This document shows positions 63,477 to 64,000 of a stretch of DNA of 64,000 nucleotides, in pieces. This DNA comes from Lactifluus volemus (Eukaryota > Basidiomycota > Agaricomycetes > Russulales > Russulaceae). Position numbers and translations under genes: made by a program. The stretch covers positions 558,001-622,000 of the forward strand of contig WTXI01000010.1 in NCBI GenBank assembly GCA_022376515.1. Direction: 5' to 3'. The notes under the pieces were generated by a model, which worked only from the letters and a program-made list of their open reading frames with translations, was not told the origin of the DNA and searched no databases. Position 1 is the stretch's first letter, and every line of letters starts with the position of its first letter.

Positions 63477-64000
63477 TCGCGTCGCCATCAATTTTGACGC
63501 TGCAGTCGGTCTGGAGCTGGTTGTTTCTCCTAACGCAACTTTTTGTCCCACTCTCACTTCTCCCATAACCTTTCCCATACAAGCATCCGTCGTCCTCTCT
63601 TTTTTCGTCCTCATACCACCCCGCTTCCCTTCGGACTTCTCCCCTCTTGTTGAAACCAAAAAAAATTACCCACCGTTGTTCTGAAGTTTCCCCCCCTCCC
63701 CCCGAGTTATTCGTCTTTCTTACCGTCCCTGTACGTGTGTGTCCAAGTCTCTTGATGTTTCATATCGACCCCTGCACTTCCCTTTGTGACGAAGCCCAAA
63801 TCATTGTATTACGATCATGACCGCTTTGTCACCCATCACGATTTTTTGTTCTGTTTATTTTGATCTTTATCCTGTAATGTCTGGTACAGTGTAAAAATGG
63901 GCTCATTGCCCCCACTTAGGTCTCCCCAAAAGTAATAAACTCGCGGTATCTCTGAGCAATTTGACAGGGACGGGCTTTACTTTATTTGAGCAGTGATGAC
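63477..64000. other. 3' flank of the acidic protein gene
   Basis: C/T-rich sequence follows the stop, with a possible polyadenylation signal AATAAA near 63935. No gene is seen before the window ends. Confidence 0.4.

Overview
The window is a nuclear contig fragment from a filamentous basidiomycete, most likely an agaricomycete mushroom. The evidence is gene structure (many introns of about 50-60 nt with GT/GC donors and AG acceptors, often several per kilobase), mixed base composition, short intergenic gaps, and protein families seen together in Agaricomycetes: an Ecl1-type zinc protein, an agaric-type Zn2Cys6 regulator, RHO3, BEM3, SHR3 and a single-chain iron-sulfur L-serine dehydratase. 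Exons were joined by hand from the translated frames and splice signals.

Layout. 1-9 kb: TSR4/PDCD2-type ribosome assembly chaperone (-), a Zn2Cys6 transcription factor (+) and RHO3 (+). 11-18.5 kb: clathrin heavy chain (-) and a PQ-loop membrane protein of the SLC66A2/ANY1 type (-). 18.5-22 kb: gene-free stretch with perfect inverted repeats and a possible solo LTR. 22-29 kb: RNase H2 catalytic subunit (+), a decayed serine carboxypeptidase (+, pseudogene) and L-serine dehydratase (-). 29.6-39.3 kb: a plus-strand run of BEM3, SHR3, a SET-domain methyltransferase and an Ecl1-family protein. 39.3-45.3 kb: about 6 kb with no recognisable gene, rich in pyrimidine and purine tracts. 45.3-48 kb: SmB (-) and nitronate monooxygenase (+), divergent. 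48.5-60.4 kb: a minus-strand run of pyruvate carboxylase, GDP-mannose transporter, sorting nexin SNX41/ATG20 and BFR2. 60.8-63.5 kb: a large acidic nuclear-type protein of unknown function (+).

Function. This is mainly housekeeping chromosome: membrane traffic (clathrin, PQ-loop, SHR3, VRG4, SNX41), Rho signalling and polarity (RHO3, BEM3), ribosome and RNA metabolism (TSR4, BFR2, SmB, RNase H2) and central carbon/nitrogen metabolism (pyruvate carboxylase, serine dehydratase, nitronate monooxygenase). No operon, CRISPR array or tRNA was found.

The strongest unexpected signal is technical or evolutionary. Seventeen places in otherwise well-conserved genes carry a one-base deficit, usually where a run of identical bases looks one base short. 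Where full exon sums were done (RHO3, SHR3, nitronate monooxygenase and the unknown nuclear protein), restoring exactly the inferred number of bases makes the coding length divisible by three. This looks like uncorrected sequencing or assembly error rather than biology, so genes here should not be called pseudogenes on a single frameshift. I did not find a convincing new biological system.
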